Source: an uncultured Celeribacter sp. (lineage in GTDB: Bacteria; Pseudomonadota; Alphaproteobacteria; Rhodobacterales; Rhodobacteraceae). From it: DNA of 64,000 nt. The DNA is taken from contig NZ_OY781106.1 in NCBI RefSeq assembly GCF_963676475.1, positions 2,666,001 through 2,730,000 on the forward strand. Direction: 5' to 3'. Made by a program: the position numbers and the translations under genes. This document shows positions 18,263 through 26,330 of the stretch, piece by piece; the first letter of the stretch is position 1; the number at the start of each line of letters is the position of its first letter. A model generated the notes under the pieces. The model had not been told where the DNA came from. It was given only the letters and a program-made list of their open reading frames with translations, and made no database searches.

Positions 18263-18346
18263 GATTGTGAACCTCAATCTCGCAGGCGCCCGAATAGCAC
18301 GCCATTCTGAGCCGGAACGATACAGAGGATTTTTCAGGGGAAATGA

Positions 18347-19354
18347 ATGTTCTATAAATCCATCACCACCATGGCCGCCTTCGCACTGACCGCAAGTGCC
18401 GCCTACGCCGAGACCGCGATGCCTTTCGCGCTCGACTGGAAATTCGAGGGCCCCGCAGCCCCCTATTTCACCGCGCTGGAAAAAGGCTATTTTTCCGACG
18501 CCGATCTGAGCGTTGAAATCTCCGCAGGTCAGGGCTCTCTCGACGCCATTCCGAAGGTCGCCACCGGCGCGTTTCCGGTCGGCATGGCGGACATCAACAG
18601 CCTCGTGAAATTCCTCGACCAGAACCCCGGCGCGCCGGTCATCGGCATGATGATGATCTATGACGCGCCGGCCTTTGCCGTGGTGGGCCGTAAATCGCTG
18701 GGCATCGAAGTCCCGAAAGACCTCGAAGGCAAAATCCTGGGTGCGCCGCCGCCGGATGGAGCCTGGGCGCAATTCCCGATCTTTGCCGCCGAGAACGATC
18801 TCGACATGGACAAGATCACCGTCGAGCCGGTCGGCTTCCCGACCCGTGAGCCGATGCTCGCCGAGGGCAAAGTGGACGCCGTCACCGGCTTCAACTTTTC
18901 ATCCTTCCTGAACCTCGTGCGCCTCGGCGTGCCGGAAGATGACATTTCGACGATCATGATGTCGGATTACGGCGTGAACCTTTACGGCAACGTGTTGATC
19001 GTGAACACGGATTTCGCCGCCGAGAACCCGGATGCGGTCAAAGGATTTGTCTCTGCCGTGACAATGGGCTGGAAGGACGCGATGGCCGATCCGAAGGCCT
19101 CGGTCGAATATATGATCAAGTACAACCCGGCTTCCGATCTGGACCTGGAAACACGCCGCCTCGAATTGGCGCTCGAAGGCAATGTATACACCGATTACGT
19201 CGCCGAACACGGCATGGGCGGGATCGACGCGGAACGTTTTGAGGGCTCTTTGGAGCAGCTCAAAATGGTCTACGAGTTCAACGCAGAGCCCGACGCGAGC
19301 CTTTACTTCACCGAGGATTACCTGCCCGCCGCCGATGCGCGCATGCTGAAGTAA
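18347..19354 (+). CDS. NMT1/ThiY-class ABC transporter substrate-binding protein
   Basis: A 335-residue periplasmic binding protein. Residues 1-21 are a Sec signal peptide (cleavage near AYA). The mature protein starts PFALDWKFEGPAAPYFTALEKGYF, the characteristic opening of the NMT1/ThiY/SsuA superfamily; members bind pyrimidine precursors of thiamine, riboflavin, sulphonates and related small ligands. The D-W-x-F-x-G-P pattern is closest to the thiamine-pyrimidine (ThiY-like) group, but I cannot assign the ligand. The start ATG at 18347 is preceded by AGGGG; an overlapping ATG at 18343 hits a stop after four codons. It forms an operon with the ATPase and permease downstream. Confidence 0.85.
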   Translation: MFYKSITTMAAFALTASAAYAETAMPFALDWKFEGPAAPYFTALEKGYFSDADLSVEISAGQGSLDAIPKVATGAFPVGMADINSLVKFLDQNPGAPVIGMMMIYDAPAFAVVGRKSLGIEVPKDLEGKILGAPPPDGAWAQFPIFAAENDLDMDKITVEPVGFPTREPMLAEGKVDAVTGFNFSSFLNLVRLGVPEDDISTIMMSDYGVNLYGNVLIVNTDFAAENPDAVKGFVSAVTMGWKDAMADPKASVEYMIKYNPASDLDLETRRLELALEGNVYTDYVAEHGMGGIDAERFEGSLEQLKMVYEFNAEPDASLYFTEDYLPAADARMLK

Positions 19355-19433
19355 TCTACCGCGAAGACTTTGGCGGGCGCGGAACCTCAAAAAGGCTCGC
19401 GCCCGTTTTCATGCGGGCAAAAGAGCGGACAAA

Positions 19434-20228
19434 ATGGCAAATCTCATAGATATCAAAGGTGTGACCCACGCCTACAAGACCGACAACGGCCCCCTGCCCG
19501 TTCTCGACGACCTCAATATTTCCGTCCCCGAAGGCGATTTCTGCGCCGTGGTCGGGCCTTCGGGCTGTGGCAAATCCACGCTGACGAGGCTTATCGCCGG
19601 GCTGATGAAGCCGGATCAGGGCGAGGTCTGGCTGCACGGCGAAAAGGTGACCAGCCCACGCTCGACCGTCGGCATGGCGTTTCAGAATCCTGTGATGCTG
19701 GAATGGCGGACGATCCTTCAGAACGTGTTACTGCCGTTAGAGATTGTGCCGAACAAGATGACGAAGAAACAGAAAGAGGAACGTGGGCGCGAGCTTTTGG
19801 CGCTTGTGGGCCTTGAGGGGTTCGAGGACAAGCGTCCGTCTGAGCTGTCTGGCGGCATGCGTCAGCGGGCCTCTTTGTGTCGTGCCATCGTGCACAAGCC
19901 CGACGTGTTGATCATGGACGAACCCTTCGGCGCGCTCGATGCCTTCACCCGCGAAGACCTCTGGCAAACCATGCATGCGCTGCGAGCCGAGGAGCCGTTC
20001 ACCGGCGTGCTGATCACCCACGATCTGCGCGAAAGCGTTTATCTCGCCGATGAGGTCATCGTGCTCTCGGGCCGGCCGGCCACGACGCAGCATGTGGAGA
20101 ACGTCAAACTCGACGGGCGCACCGATCTTGAGGTGATCTACACCCCCGAGGCGACCGAGATTTTGCACCGCCTGCGCCACCAGATCGAGATCGCGCAAGG
20201 GCGTGCAAAAGACGAGGAGGCAGCCTAA
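19434..20228 (+). CDS. ABC transporter ATP-binding protein (SsuB/TauB/ThiZ type)
   Basis: A 264-residue nucleotide-binding subunit with Walker A GPSGCGKS (41-48), Q-loop AFQNPVMLEW (82-91), signature LSGGMRQR (138-145) and Walker B LIMDEPFGALD (159-169). The H-loop is THDLRES near 200. The MRQR signature and EPFGALD block are typical of nitrate/sulphonate/taurine/thiamine-precursor importers. It acts on the cytoplasmic face with the permease next to it. The stop overlaps the permease start by one base (TAATG), so the two are translationally coupled. The gene lies 79 bases after the binding-protein gene. Confidence 0.92.
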   Translation: MANLIDIKGVTHAYKTDNGPLPVLDDLNISVPEGDFCAVVGPSGCGKSTLTRLIAGLMKPDQGEVWLHGEKVTSPRSTVGMAFQNPVMLEWRTILQNVLLPLEIVPNKMTKKQKEERGRELLALVGLEGFEDKRPSELSGGMRQRASLCRAIVHKPDVLIMDEPFGALDAFTREDLWQTMHALRAEEPFTGVLITHDLRESVYLADEVIVLSGRPATTQHVENVKLDGRTDLEVIYTPEATEILHRLRHQIEIAQGRAKDEEAA

Positions 20229-20992
20229 TGAAAACCTTCCGCAAGATCGCCACACCGACCCTCGCCATCCTCATATTCCTCGCCTTCTGGGAGTTCATCG
20301 TCTGGGTGAACCAGTGGCCGAACTACAAAATGGCCTCCCCCTCCGATCTGATCCCGGCCTATACAAAATATTGGAATCTCTTCCTGATTTACGGTTGGCA
20401 AACCCTCTGGCGCACCGTCGTCGGGCTTTTGGTCGCCGTCGTCTTCGGCACCTTGATCGGCATGATCATGGGCTTTTCGCGCACCATGCGTGACGCGCTT
20501 TATCCGCTTTTGGTGGGCTTTAACGCCATTCCGAAAGCCACCGTTGTCCCCGTGATCGCCCTCATCCTCATTGGCCAGCATGATCTGAACACCGTGCTGA
20601 TTGCCTTCATGATTTCCTTCTTCCCGATCTCGGTCGCGGTCTCCATCGGTCTGTCGACTTTGGAGCCGGAATATCGCGACATTCTGCGCTCTCTCGGCGC
20701 GTCAAAATGGACGATTTTCTGGAAGATTGCCCTGCCGAAAACCCTGCCGGAATTTTTTGGCGCCTTGAAGGTCGCGGTGACGCTCGCCTTCATCGGCACC
20801 AACCTGATGGAGATCGTCGAACCGCATGGCAAGGGCCTTGGGCACCTGTTCGACAGCGGCAAGATCAACGCGGATTACCCGCTGATGTTCGCGGTGCTGA
20901 TCGCTTTGGCATTCCTTGGCATCCTGCTCTACTACATCGTGGTGGCACTGGAAAAAATCTTTGCGGGTTGGGCGGAACGCCCACAGGGATAA
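20228..20992 (+). CDS. ABC transporter permease (SsuC/ThiX type)
   Basis: A 254-residue inner-membrane permease with about six transmembrane helices. The BPD_transp_1 region carries the EAA loop at EYRDILRSLGASKWTIFWKIALPKTLPEFFGALK, split around the conserved glycine. The first helix is FRKIATPTLAILIFLAFWEF. It completes the three-gene importer with the NMT1-class binding protein. The C-terminus and stop codon lie inside the first copy of a 24-bp tandem duplication. A terminator follows. Confidence 0.9.
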   Translation: MKTFRKIATPTLAILIFLAFWEFIVWVNQWPNYKMASPSDLIPAYTKYWNLFLIYGWQTLWRTVVGLLVAVVFGTLIGMIMGFSRTMRDALYPLLVGFNAIPKATVVPVIALILIGQHDLNTVLIAFMISFFPISVAVSIGLSTLEPEYRDILRSLGASKWTIFWKIALPKTLPEFFGALKVAVTLAFIGTNLMEIVEPHGKGLGHLFDSGKINADYPLMFAVLIALAFLGILLYYIVVALEKIFAGWAERPQG

Positions 20993-21014
20993 TGGGCGGA
21001 ACGCCCACAGGGAT
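20969..21014. repeat. 24-bp tandem duplication over the permease stop
   Basis: TGGGCGGAACGCCCACAGGG plus two more bases occurs at 20969-20990 and again at 20993-21014 (24-bp period). The first copy encodes the permease C-terminus; the second is non-coding. Each copy also contains the small palindrome GGGCGGAACGCCC. Confidence 0.85.
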
Positions 21015-21020
21015 GATCAA

Positions 21021-21053
21021 AGAGGGCGCCAATTTAGCGCCCCCTTTTTACTT
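21021..21053. terminator. Terminator between permease and peroxiredoxin genes
   Basis: GGGCGC and GCGCCC arms around CAATTTA, followed by CCTTTTTA on the plus strand. It sits between convergent genes and probably ends the importer operon; partial function for the peroxiredoxin is possible. Confidence 0.8.
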
Positions 21054-21072
21054 TGTGCGTGGACCTTTCGGA

Positions 21073-21729
21073 TCAGAGCTGACGCGTCGCGAAGTACCAA
21101 TCCACGACATTTTGCCCCTCAGGCGCCTCGGCGAGTTTCTCCAGAGCGGCGGCGGCGGTCGGCGGGGTCGGCACAATCACCGCATCCCCCGGCTTCCAGT
21201 TTTCCGGCATCGCGCATTTGTTCTCATCGGCGGCTTGCAGCGCCACCACGAGGCGATGGATCTCATCCACAGACCGCCCCGCGTTCATCGGGTAATAGAC
21301 CATGGCGCGCAAGATGCCATTCGGGTCGATGATAAACGTCGCCCGCACCGCCGCCGTGTCCGAAGCCCCCGGCTGGATCATGCCATAAGCATTGGCCACT
21401 TTCATCGACAGGTCGGCGATGATCGGGAATTTGATCTCGACGCCCCAGTTTTCCTTGATGTTGAGCATCCAGGCGATGTGAGAATAATGGCTGTCGATGG
21501 ACAGACCCAAGAGCTCCACCCCCATGGCGTTGAACTCATCTTGCTTATTCGCAAAACCGATGAATTCCGTGGTGCAGACGGGCGTGAAATCCGCCGGGTG
21601 GGAGAAGAGGATCAGCCATTTGCCTTTGTAGTCGTCGAGGGTTTTCACCCCATCGGTGGTCAGCGCCTCAAACGCCGGGGCAGGTTTGTTCAGTTGCGGG
21701 CCGGTGATGGTTTCGATGTGATCGGTCAT
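21073..21729 (-). CDS. Peroxiredoxin, Prx6 (1-Cys-like) class
   Basis: This 218-residue thiol peroxidase has the peroxidatic cysteine C52 in SHPADFTPVCTTEF (43-56), the Prx6-class signature. The family's C-terminal dimerisation extension is present (KPGDAVIVPTPP to the end). The only other cysteine is C172 (in NKCAMPENW), so it may be a true 1-Cys enzyme or use C172 or an external thiol for resolution. It should reduce hydrogen peroxide and organic peroxides in the cytosol. The start is the ATG at 21729; the upstream extension is not conserved in character. It is divergent from an OxyR-like regulator with a LysR-type palindrome between them, which suggests peroxide-linked control. Confidence 0.92.
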   Translation of the reverse strand: MTDHIETITGPQLNKPAPAFEALTTDGVKTLDDYKGKWLILFSHPADFTPVCTTEFIGFANKQDEFNAMGVELLGLSIDSHYSHIAWMLNIKENWGVEIKFPIIADLSMKVANAYGMIQPGASDTAAVRATFIIDPNGILRAMVYYPMNAGRSVDEIHRLVVALQAADENKCAMPENWKPGDAVIVPTPPTAAAALEKLAEAPEGQNVVDWYFATRQL

Positions 21730-21809
21730 ATCTTTGTCCTTTGTTGTATTGGTGTTTTTCGCTCCAAGGCGTCGCCGCCCTTTCGATGACACAGAGATAG
21801 CCCTTGCGA

Positions 21810-21828
21810 ATTCATTGTTGAAACGAAT
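21810..21828. promoter_or_regulatory. Candidate LysR-type operator
   Basis: The palindrome ATTC-N11-GAAT contains the T-N11-A core of LysR-family sites. It lies 81 bases before the peroxiredoxin start and 33 bases before the regulator start in the divergent promoter region. A second dyad, ATTGA-N9-TCAAT (21845-21863), overlaps the regulator's ATG. Confidence 0.5.
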
Positions 21829-21861
21829 AAAAAAGATCAAAGTAATTGAGAAATTCGATCA

Positions 21862-22767
21862 ATGATTCTACCCACCCTGCGTCAACTTCGCTTCCTCACC
21901 GCCCTTGCCGACGAGCTGCATTTCGGTCGTGCCGCCGAGGCCTGTTTCGTCACGCAATCGACCCTTTCGAGCGGACTCAAGGAGCTCGAAGACATCCTCG
22001 GCGCGCCCATCGCCGAGCGCACCAAGCGCAGCGTTTTGATGACTCCTCTGGGCGAAGAGATCGCGGCGCGCGCCCGCGTGATGCTGGCCGAGGCGCAGGA
22101 CATGGTGGAGCTGGCGCAAAGCCAATCCGGCACGTTGCGCGGCACCTTGAAACTCGGCACCATTCCGACGGTCGGACCGTTTCTCTTTCCCCGCCTCTTG
22201 CCGCGGCTGCGTCAGGACTATCCCGATCTGCGACTTTATATGCGCGAGGAATTGACCCAAAACCTGATCGCGGGACTGCGCGCCGGGCGGCTCGATGTGA
22301 TCCTGATCGCGCTGCCGTTCGAGACCGGCGATCTGGAGACGGAAAGCCTGTTCGAAGACGATTACCAGCTCGCCACGGCGCCCGGGCACCGGCTGATGTC
22401 CGATCGTGCGATTGGTGGGCCAGATTTGGATGATGAGACACTTTTGCTTTTGGAGCGCGGGCACTGTCTGCAACGTCACGCGCTGTCGGCCTTTCCGCAG
22501 AGCCACGCGAAACAGGATGAAACCTTTGCCGCCACTTCGCTGCCGACTCTGGTCGCCATGGTGGAGGAAGGCCTTGGCATCACGCTTTTGCCGCAGCTCG
22601 CGATTGACGCAGGCGTGACGCGGAACACCGACATCCACCTGACACCGCTTTTCGGCACCAAACCGCGCGAAGTCGTTCTGGCCTGGCGCAAAAGCTCGGC
22701 GCGGAGCGCGGACTTTCACCGTCTGGCGGGGCTTTTGCGCGAAGAACGCACCCGCCTGTCCTCTTGA
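21862..22767 (+). CDS. OxyR-like LysR-family regulator with a single sensor cysteine
   Basis: A 301-residue LysR-type regulator: winged-helix DNA-binding domain (1-60; LRQLRFLTALADELHFGRAA opening, SQSTLS-type recognition helix as TQSTLSSGLKELE) and a substrate-binding-like regulatory domain. The sequence GHCLQRHALSAFP (200-212) aligns with the OxyR redox site. C202 matches the peroxide-sensing cysteine (E. coli C199), but the resolving cysteine 9 residues later is F211. The only other cysteine is C28 in the DNA-binding domain. It could act by one-cysteine chemistry or have lost peroxide sensing. The divergent peroxiredoxin gene is the obvious target. Confidence 0.88.
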   Translation: MILPTLRQLRFLTALADELHFGRAAEACFVTQSTLSSGLKELEDILGAPIAERTKRSVLMTPLGEEIAARARVMLAEAQDMVELAQSQSGTLRGTLKLGTIPTVGPFLFPRLLPRLRQDYPDLRLYMREELTQNLIAGLRAGRLDVILIALPFETGDLETESLFEDDYQLATAPGHRLMSDRAIGGPDLDDETLLLLERGHCLQRHALSAFPQSHAKQDETFAATSLPTLVAMVEEGLGITLLPQLAIDAGVTRNTDIHLTPLFGTKPREVVLAWRKSSARSADFHRLAGLLREERTRLSS

Positions 22768-22810
22768 ACCGCCCTCTTGCGAATCCAGAGCATGACGACT
22801 ATGTAACGCG

Positions 22811-22910
22811 GTGAGAGGTTGGCGCGGGCGAGCGCCTCGCCAACCCGGTCAGGTCCGGAAGGAAGCAGCCGTAACGAGCCCCGCTTGGGTCGTTGTCCAG
22901 CCTCTCACCT
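22811..22910 (+). ncRNA. ffs: Signal recognition particle RNA (4.5S, small bacterial type)
   Basis: The RNA of the signal recognition particle, which pairs with Ffh to target membrane proteins. The apical domain carries the conserved internal-loop sequence GGTCAGGTCCGGAAGGAAGC and AGCCGTAACGA. The two ends, GGTGAGAGG (22811) and CCTCTCACC (ending 22910), pair to close a single long hairpin of 100 nt. It lies directly upstream of rsgA-dnaX-ybaB-recR, the arrangement usual in alphaproteobacteria. The exact ends are inferred from pairing. Confidence 0.95.
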
Positions 22911-22941
22911 GAACCTTAACTGCATGCCGAGGAGGAATTTG

Positions 22942-22977
22942 ATGATTGTCGCTACCGCCCCTCGGGCAGCCGCTTAA
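22942..22977 (+). CDS. Possible 11-codon leader ORF between ffs and rsgA
   Basis: ATG ... TAA encoding MIVATAPRAAA, preceded at ideal spacing by an unusually strong Shine-Dalgarno (GAGGAGGA, ending 6 bases before the ATG). Its codons overlap the left arm TCGGGCAG of an inverted repeat whose right arm CTGCCCGA is at about 23000. It may be a leader peptide affecting downstream expression, or an accidental ORF. Confidence 0.3.
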   Translation: MIVATAPRAAA

Positions 22978-23067
22978 GGCCTACTCCCATCATCGGACTG
23001 CCCGAAACCGTTCCCTTCCGCCGCCCGCCCGGCGCGGAAGCCCTTTCGCGTTTTGCAAGGCAGACCA

Positions 23068-24111
23068 ATGACATCTGATCTCACTATCCTCGGCTGGTCC
23101 CAATTTTTCAACGGCCAGCTCGATCTCACCGAAGTCGAATCCCTCACCCCCGTGCGCCTCACTGAGGTGCGCCGCCGCTCCGTCGTGGCGTTGACACCCA
23201 CGCTGGAGCGGCGCGAGATCGCGCTCACCGGCGATCACGTTGCGACCGACATGGCCGTCGGCGATTTCGCCCTCACCGATGGCACCCGCCTGATCCGCGT
23301 GTTGGACCGCAAGACGGTGATCTCCCGCAAAGCCGCAGGCGTCGCGGCCCAAGCCCAATTGATCGCCGCAAATATCGACACCCTGTTCATCACCACCTCC
23401 TGCAACCTCGATTTCAACGAAGCGCGCCTCGAACGCTACCTCGCCATCGCGATTGAGGCAGAGGCCACGCCGGTGATCGTCATCACCAAGGCCGACAAGC
23501 CCGAGGACATGCCCGTCGAGGTCTATGAGGACCGCGCCAAGGCCCTCTACGAGGGCGCCGAAGTCCTGTTGATCAACGCCAAATCGCCCGACGACATCGC
23601 GCGCCTTGAAACCTATTGCGGCACGGGGCAGACCATTGCTCTCGTCGGCTCGTCTGGTGTGGGCAAATCCACCATCGCGCGCGGCCTCACTGGCGAAGAC
23701 ATCGAGGTCGGCGACATCCGCGAGGACGATGCCAAAGGGCGGCACACAACGACGGCACGCTCGATGCACCGGATGCACGCAGGCGGTTGGCTGATCGACA
23801 CGCCGGGGATGCGGGAACTGGCGCTGCATGACGCGTCTGAAGGCATCGCAACCCTGTTCGAGGACATCACCGATCTTGCCACCGCGTGCAAATTTTCCGA
23901 CTGCCAACACCAGACCGAGCCGGGCTGTGCCGTGCGCCGCGCGGTGGAGGCCGGAGATCTCGATCCGGACCGCTTGGAACGCTGGCGCAAGTTGGTGGAC
24001 GAGGATACGCGCAACTCCGAGACCATCGCGGAAGCCCGCGAGCGGGGGCGGAAATTCTCCAAAATGGTGAAAACCACCATGAAGGCGAAAAAGGCCCGAC
24101 GTGGCGAGTGA
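23068..24111 (+). CDS. rsgA: Ribosome small-subunit-dependent GTPase A
   Basis: RsgA is a circularly permuted GTPase that helps 30S maturation. The 347-residue product has an N-terminal OB-fold (about 1-95), then GTPase motifs in permuted order: G4 TKAD (140-143), G1 GSSGVGKS (194-201), G3 DTPG (244-247). A C-terminal zinc finger has ligands C274, C279, H281 and C287. A basic tail rich in Lys follows (KMVKTTMKAKKARR). The ATG at 23068 has AAGG upstream; a TTG 15 bases earlier is less likely. It lies downstream of the SRP RNA gene and upstream of dnaX. Confidence 0.95.
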   Translation: MTSDLTILGWSQFFNGQLDLTEVESLTPVRLTEVRRRSVVALTPTLERREIALTGDHVATDMAVGDFALTDGTRLIRVLDRKTVISRKAAGVAAQAQLIAANIDTLFITTSCNLDFNEARLERYLAIAIEAEATPVIVITKADKPEDMPVEVYEDRAKALYEGAEVLLINAKSPDDIARLETYCGTGQTIALVGSSGVGKSTIARGLTGEDIEVGDIREDDAKGRHTTTARSMHRMHAGGWLIDTPGMRELALHDASEGIATLFEDITDLATACKFSDCQHQTEPGCAVRRAVEAGDLDPDRLERWRKLVDEDTRNSETIAEARERGRKFSKMVKTTMKAKKARRGE

Positions 24112-24130
24112 GCCACTCTGAAATGAGGTT

Positions 24131-24148
24131 GCGGGGAGAGGTCCCCGC
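24131..24148. other. Stem-loop between rsgA and dnaX
   Basis: GCGGGGA-GAGG-TCCCCGC forms a perfect 7-bp stem with a 4-base loop. No T-run follows, so it is not a canonical terminator; it may modulate the rsgA-dnaX boundary. Confidence 0.5.
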
Positions 24149-24184
24149 CCTTACCTTAGAGCGGAACATAGGAAGGGCCCTCGC

Positions 24185-25951
24185 ATGACCGACACCACCA
24201 CCGGCTACAAGGTACTGGCGCGCAAATACCGCCCGGAAACCTTTGTCGATCTGATCGGTCAGGACGCCATGGTGCGGACGCTCAAAAACGCCTTTGCCGC
24301 TGACCGGATCGCGCAGGCGTTTATCATGACCGGCATTCGCGGCACCGGCAAAACCACGACGGCGCGGATCATCGCCAAGGGCATGAACTGCATTGGCCCC
24401 GATGGCACCGGCATGCCGACAACAGACCCCTGTGGCACCTGCGAACATTGTGTTGCAATCTCCGAGGGGCGTCATGTCGACGTGATGGAAATGGACGCCG
24501 CCTCGCGCACGGGTGTCGGCGACATTCGTGAGATCATCGATTCGGTACATTACCGGGCGGCCTCTGCGCGCTATAAAATCTACATCATCGACGAGGTGCA
24601 CATGCTCTCCACGAGTGCGTTCAACGCGCTCCTGAAGACGCTCGAAGAGCCGCCCGCCCACGTCAAATTCATCTTTGCCACGACCGAGATTCGCAAAGTT
24701 CCGGTGACGGTGCTATCGCGTTGCCAGCGGTTCGATCTGCGCCGGATCGAGCCGGAGGTGATGATGAATCACCTCGCCGGGATTGCCGAAAAAGAGGGCT
24801 CCGAAGTTGCGCAGGACGCGCTGGCGCTGATCACCCGCGCCGCCGAAGGCTCGGTGCGCGATGCGCTGTCTCTCTTGGATCAGGCGATTTCGCACGGGGC
24901 TGGCGAAACCACCGTCGATCAGGTCCGCGCCATGCTGGGCCTCGCCGACCGCGGTCGTGTTCTCGATCTCTTCGACATGATCATGCGCGGGGATGCCGCC
25001 GCCGCCCTCGAAGAACTGGGCGGGCAATATGCCGATGGCGCCGACCCTCTGGCCGTGCTGCGCGATCTGGCGGAAATCACCCATTGGGTGTCGGTGATCA
25101 AGATCACGCCCTCCGCCGCCGAAGACCCCACCATTGGCCCCGACGAGCGCGCGCGCGGGTTGGAGATGGCCGAGAAACTGCCGATGCGGGTGATGTCGCG
25201 TATGTGGCAAATGCTGCTGAAAGCCATCGAAGAGGTCTCCGCCGCGCCCAACGCGATGATGGCGTCAGAAATGGCGATCATCCGACTGACCCATGTCGCC
25301 GACCTGCCGATGCCGGAAGATCTGGTGCGCAAACTCAATGAACAAAACCCGCCGCCGCGGCCGCCCTCTGGTCCGGCAGGCGGTGGTGCCCCTGCCGGTG
25401 GTGGCTCAACACAGGCGCAGGGAAGCGCACAGGGAGCGCCACGCGGCCCGGTCCATGGAGCAACCATGTCGTCCGGCGCCGCGACCGCGACGGCCTTGGC
25501 CCCCGAGGCCTCTCTTGCCCGCTTCACAAGTTTCGAGAGCGTCGTCGCGCTGCTCGAAGAACACCGCGCCGGCACGCTTTTGATCGAAGCCAAAGAGAAC
25601 ATGCGCATCGCGCGCTACGCGCCGGGGCGGATCGAGTTTCAACCCTGGGGCAAAGCCGCGCAGGACCTCGCGCCACGCTTGGCCGACCGACTTCATCGTC
25701 TGACCGGCGTGCGTTGGATGATCACCATCGCGGAGGCCCCCGAAGACGTCCGCACGATCTACGAGATCGAACACGCCGAAGAGATGGCGCTGCGTGCCGA
25801 AGCGATGCAACAGCCCATCGTGGCGAAAGTGTTCGAACTTTTCCCCGATGCGAAAATCTCCGATATTCGCACCCCGGAAAAAATTGCCTCTGAGGCCGCC
25901 ACTGAGGCGCTTCAGGAAGTCGAAGATGAATGGGACCCGTTCGAAGAGTGA
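24185..25951 (+). CDS. dnaX: DNA polymerase III subunit gamma/tau
   Basis: DnaX is the ATPase motor of the clamp loader and links polymerase cores at the replication fork. The 588-residue protein has Walker A GIRGTGKT (50-57), zinc-binding cysteines in the C83-C86-C89 region, the DEVH Walker B (136-139) and the SRC arginine-finger motif (SRCQRFDLR, about 180). Domain III runs to about 370. A Pro/Gly/Ala-rich linker (about 385-440) precedes the tau-specific C-terminal domain that contacts the polymerase and helicase. I see no A-rich slippery site for a gamma frameshift product. It is followed 31 bases later by ybaB and then recR. Confidence 0.96.
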   Translation: MTDTTTGYKVLARKYRPETFVDLIGQDAMVRTLKNAFAADRIAQAFIMTGIRGTGKTTTARIIAKGMNCIGPDGTGMPTTDPCGTCEHCVAISEGRHVDVMEMDAASRTGVGDIREIIDSVHYRAASARYKIYIIDEVHMLSTSAFNALLKTLEEPPAHVKFIFATTEIRKVPVTVLSRCQRFDLRRIEPEVMMNHLAGIAEKEGSEVAQDALALITRAAEGSVRDALSLLDQAISHGAGETTVDQVRAMLGLADRGRVLDLFDMIMRGDAAAALEELGGQYADGADPLAVLRDLAEITHWVSVIKITPSAAEDPTIGPDERARGLEMAEKLPMRVMSRMWQMLLKAIEEVSAAPNAMMASEMAIIRLTHVADLPMPEDLVRKLNEQNPPPRPPSGPAGGGAPAGGGSTQAQGSAQGAPRGPVHGATMSSGAATATALAPEASLARFTSFESVVALLEEHRAGTLLIEAKENMRIARYAPGRIEFQPWGKAAQDLAPRLADRLHRLTGVRWMITIAEAPEDVRTIYEIEHAEEMALRAEAMQQPIVAKVFELFPDAKISDIRTPEKIASEAATEALQEVEDEWDPFEE

Positions 25952-25982
25952 ACGCGGCCCGCATGGATTGAGGAGAAACGTG

Positions 25983-26327
25983 ATGTTGAAAGGCCTCGGT
26001 GGCCTCGGCGATATGGCCGGGATGATGAAAAAAGCTCAGCAAATGCAAAAGGATATGGCCGAGCTTCAGGAAAAGCTCGACACCATGACCGTGGTGGGCG
26101 AAAGCGGCGCGGGTCTGGTGAAAGCCACGGCGACCGCCAAGGGCAAACTCACGGCGCTGGACATTGATCCGTCGATTTTCCATCCCGATGAGAAAGAAGT
26201 CGTCGAGGACCTGATCCTCGCCGCGATCAAGGATGCGCAGGCGAAAGCCGCCGAGAAATCCGAAACCGAGATGAAATCCCTGACCGAGGGCCTTGGCCTT
26301 CCGGCAGATTTCAAGATGCCGTTCTAA
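25983..26327 (+). CDS. YbaB/EbfC family nucleoid-associated protein
   Basis: A 114-residue YbaB/EbfC-type DNA-binding protein. It has the family opening MLKGLGGLGDMAGMMKKAQQMQKDM, a coiled helix, a central beta sheet (VVGESGAGLVKATATAKGKL) and the conserved VVEDLILAAIKDAQAKA helix. YbaB proteins form small tweezer-like dimers that bind DNA. The ATG at 25983 has GAGGAG upstream. The dnaX-ybaB-recR order is widely conserved, and the recR start lies only 3 bases after this stop, so the genes are very probably co-transcribed. Confidence 0.94.
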   Translation: MLKGLGGLGDMAGMMKKAQQMQKDMAELQEKLDTMTVVGESGAGLVKATATAKGKLTALDIDPSIFHPDEKEVVEDLILAAIKDAQAKAAEKSETEMKSLTEGLGLPADFKMPF

Positions 26328-26330
26328 AAG

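Noticed and set aside
24185..25951. Programmed frameshift in dnaX to make gamma
   Set aside because: I looked for an A-AAA-AAG slippery run followed by a stem in the linker region and found none; the alphaproteobacterial protein can be produced as tau only.
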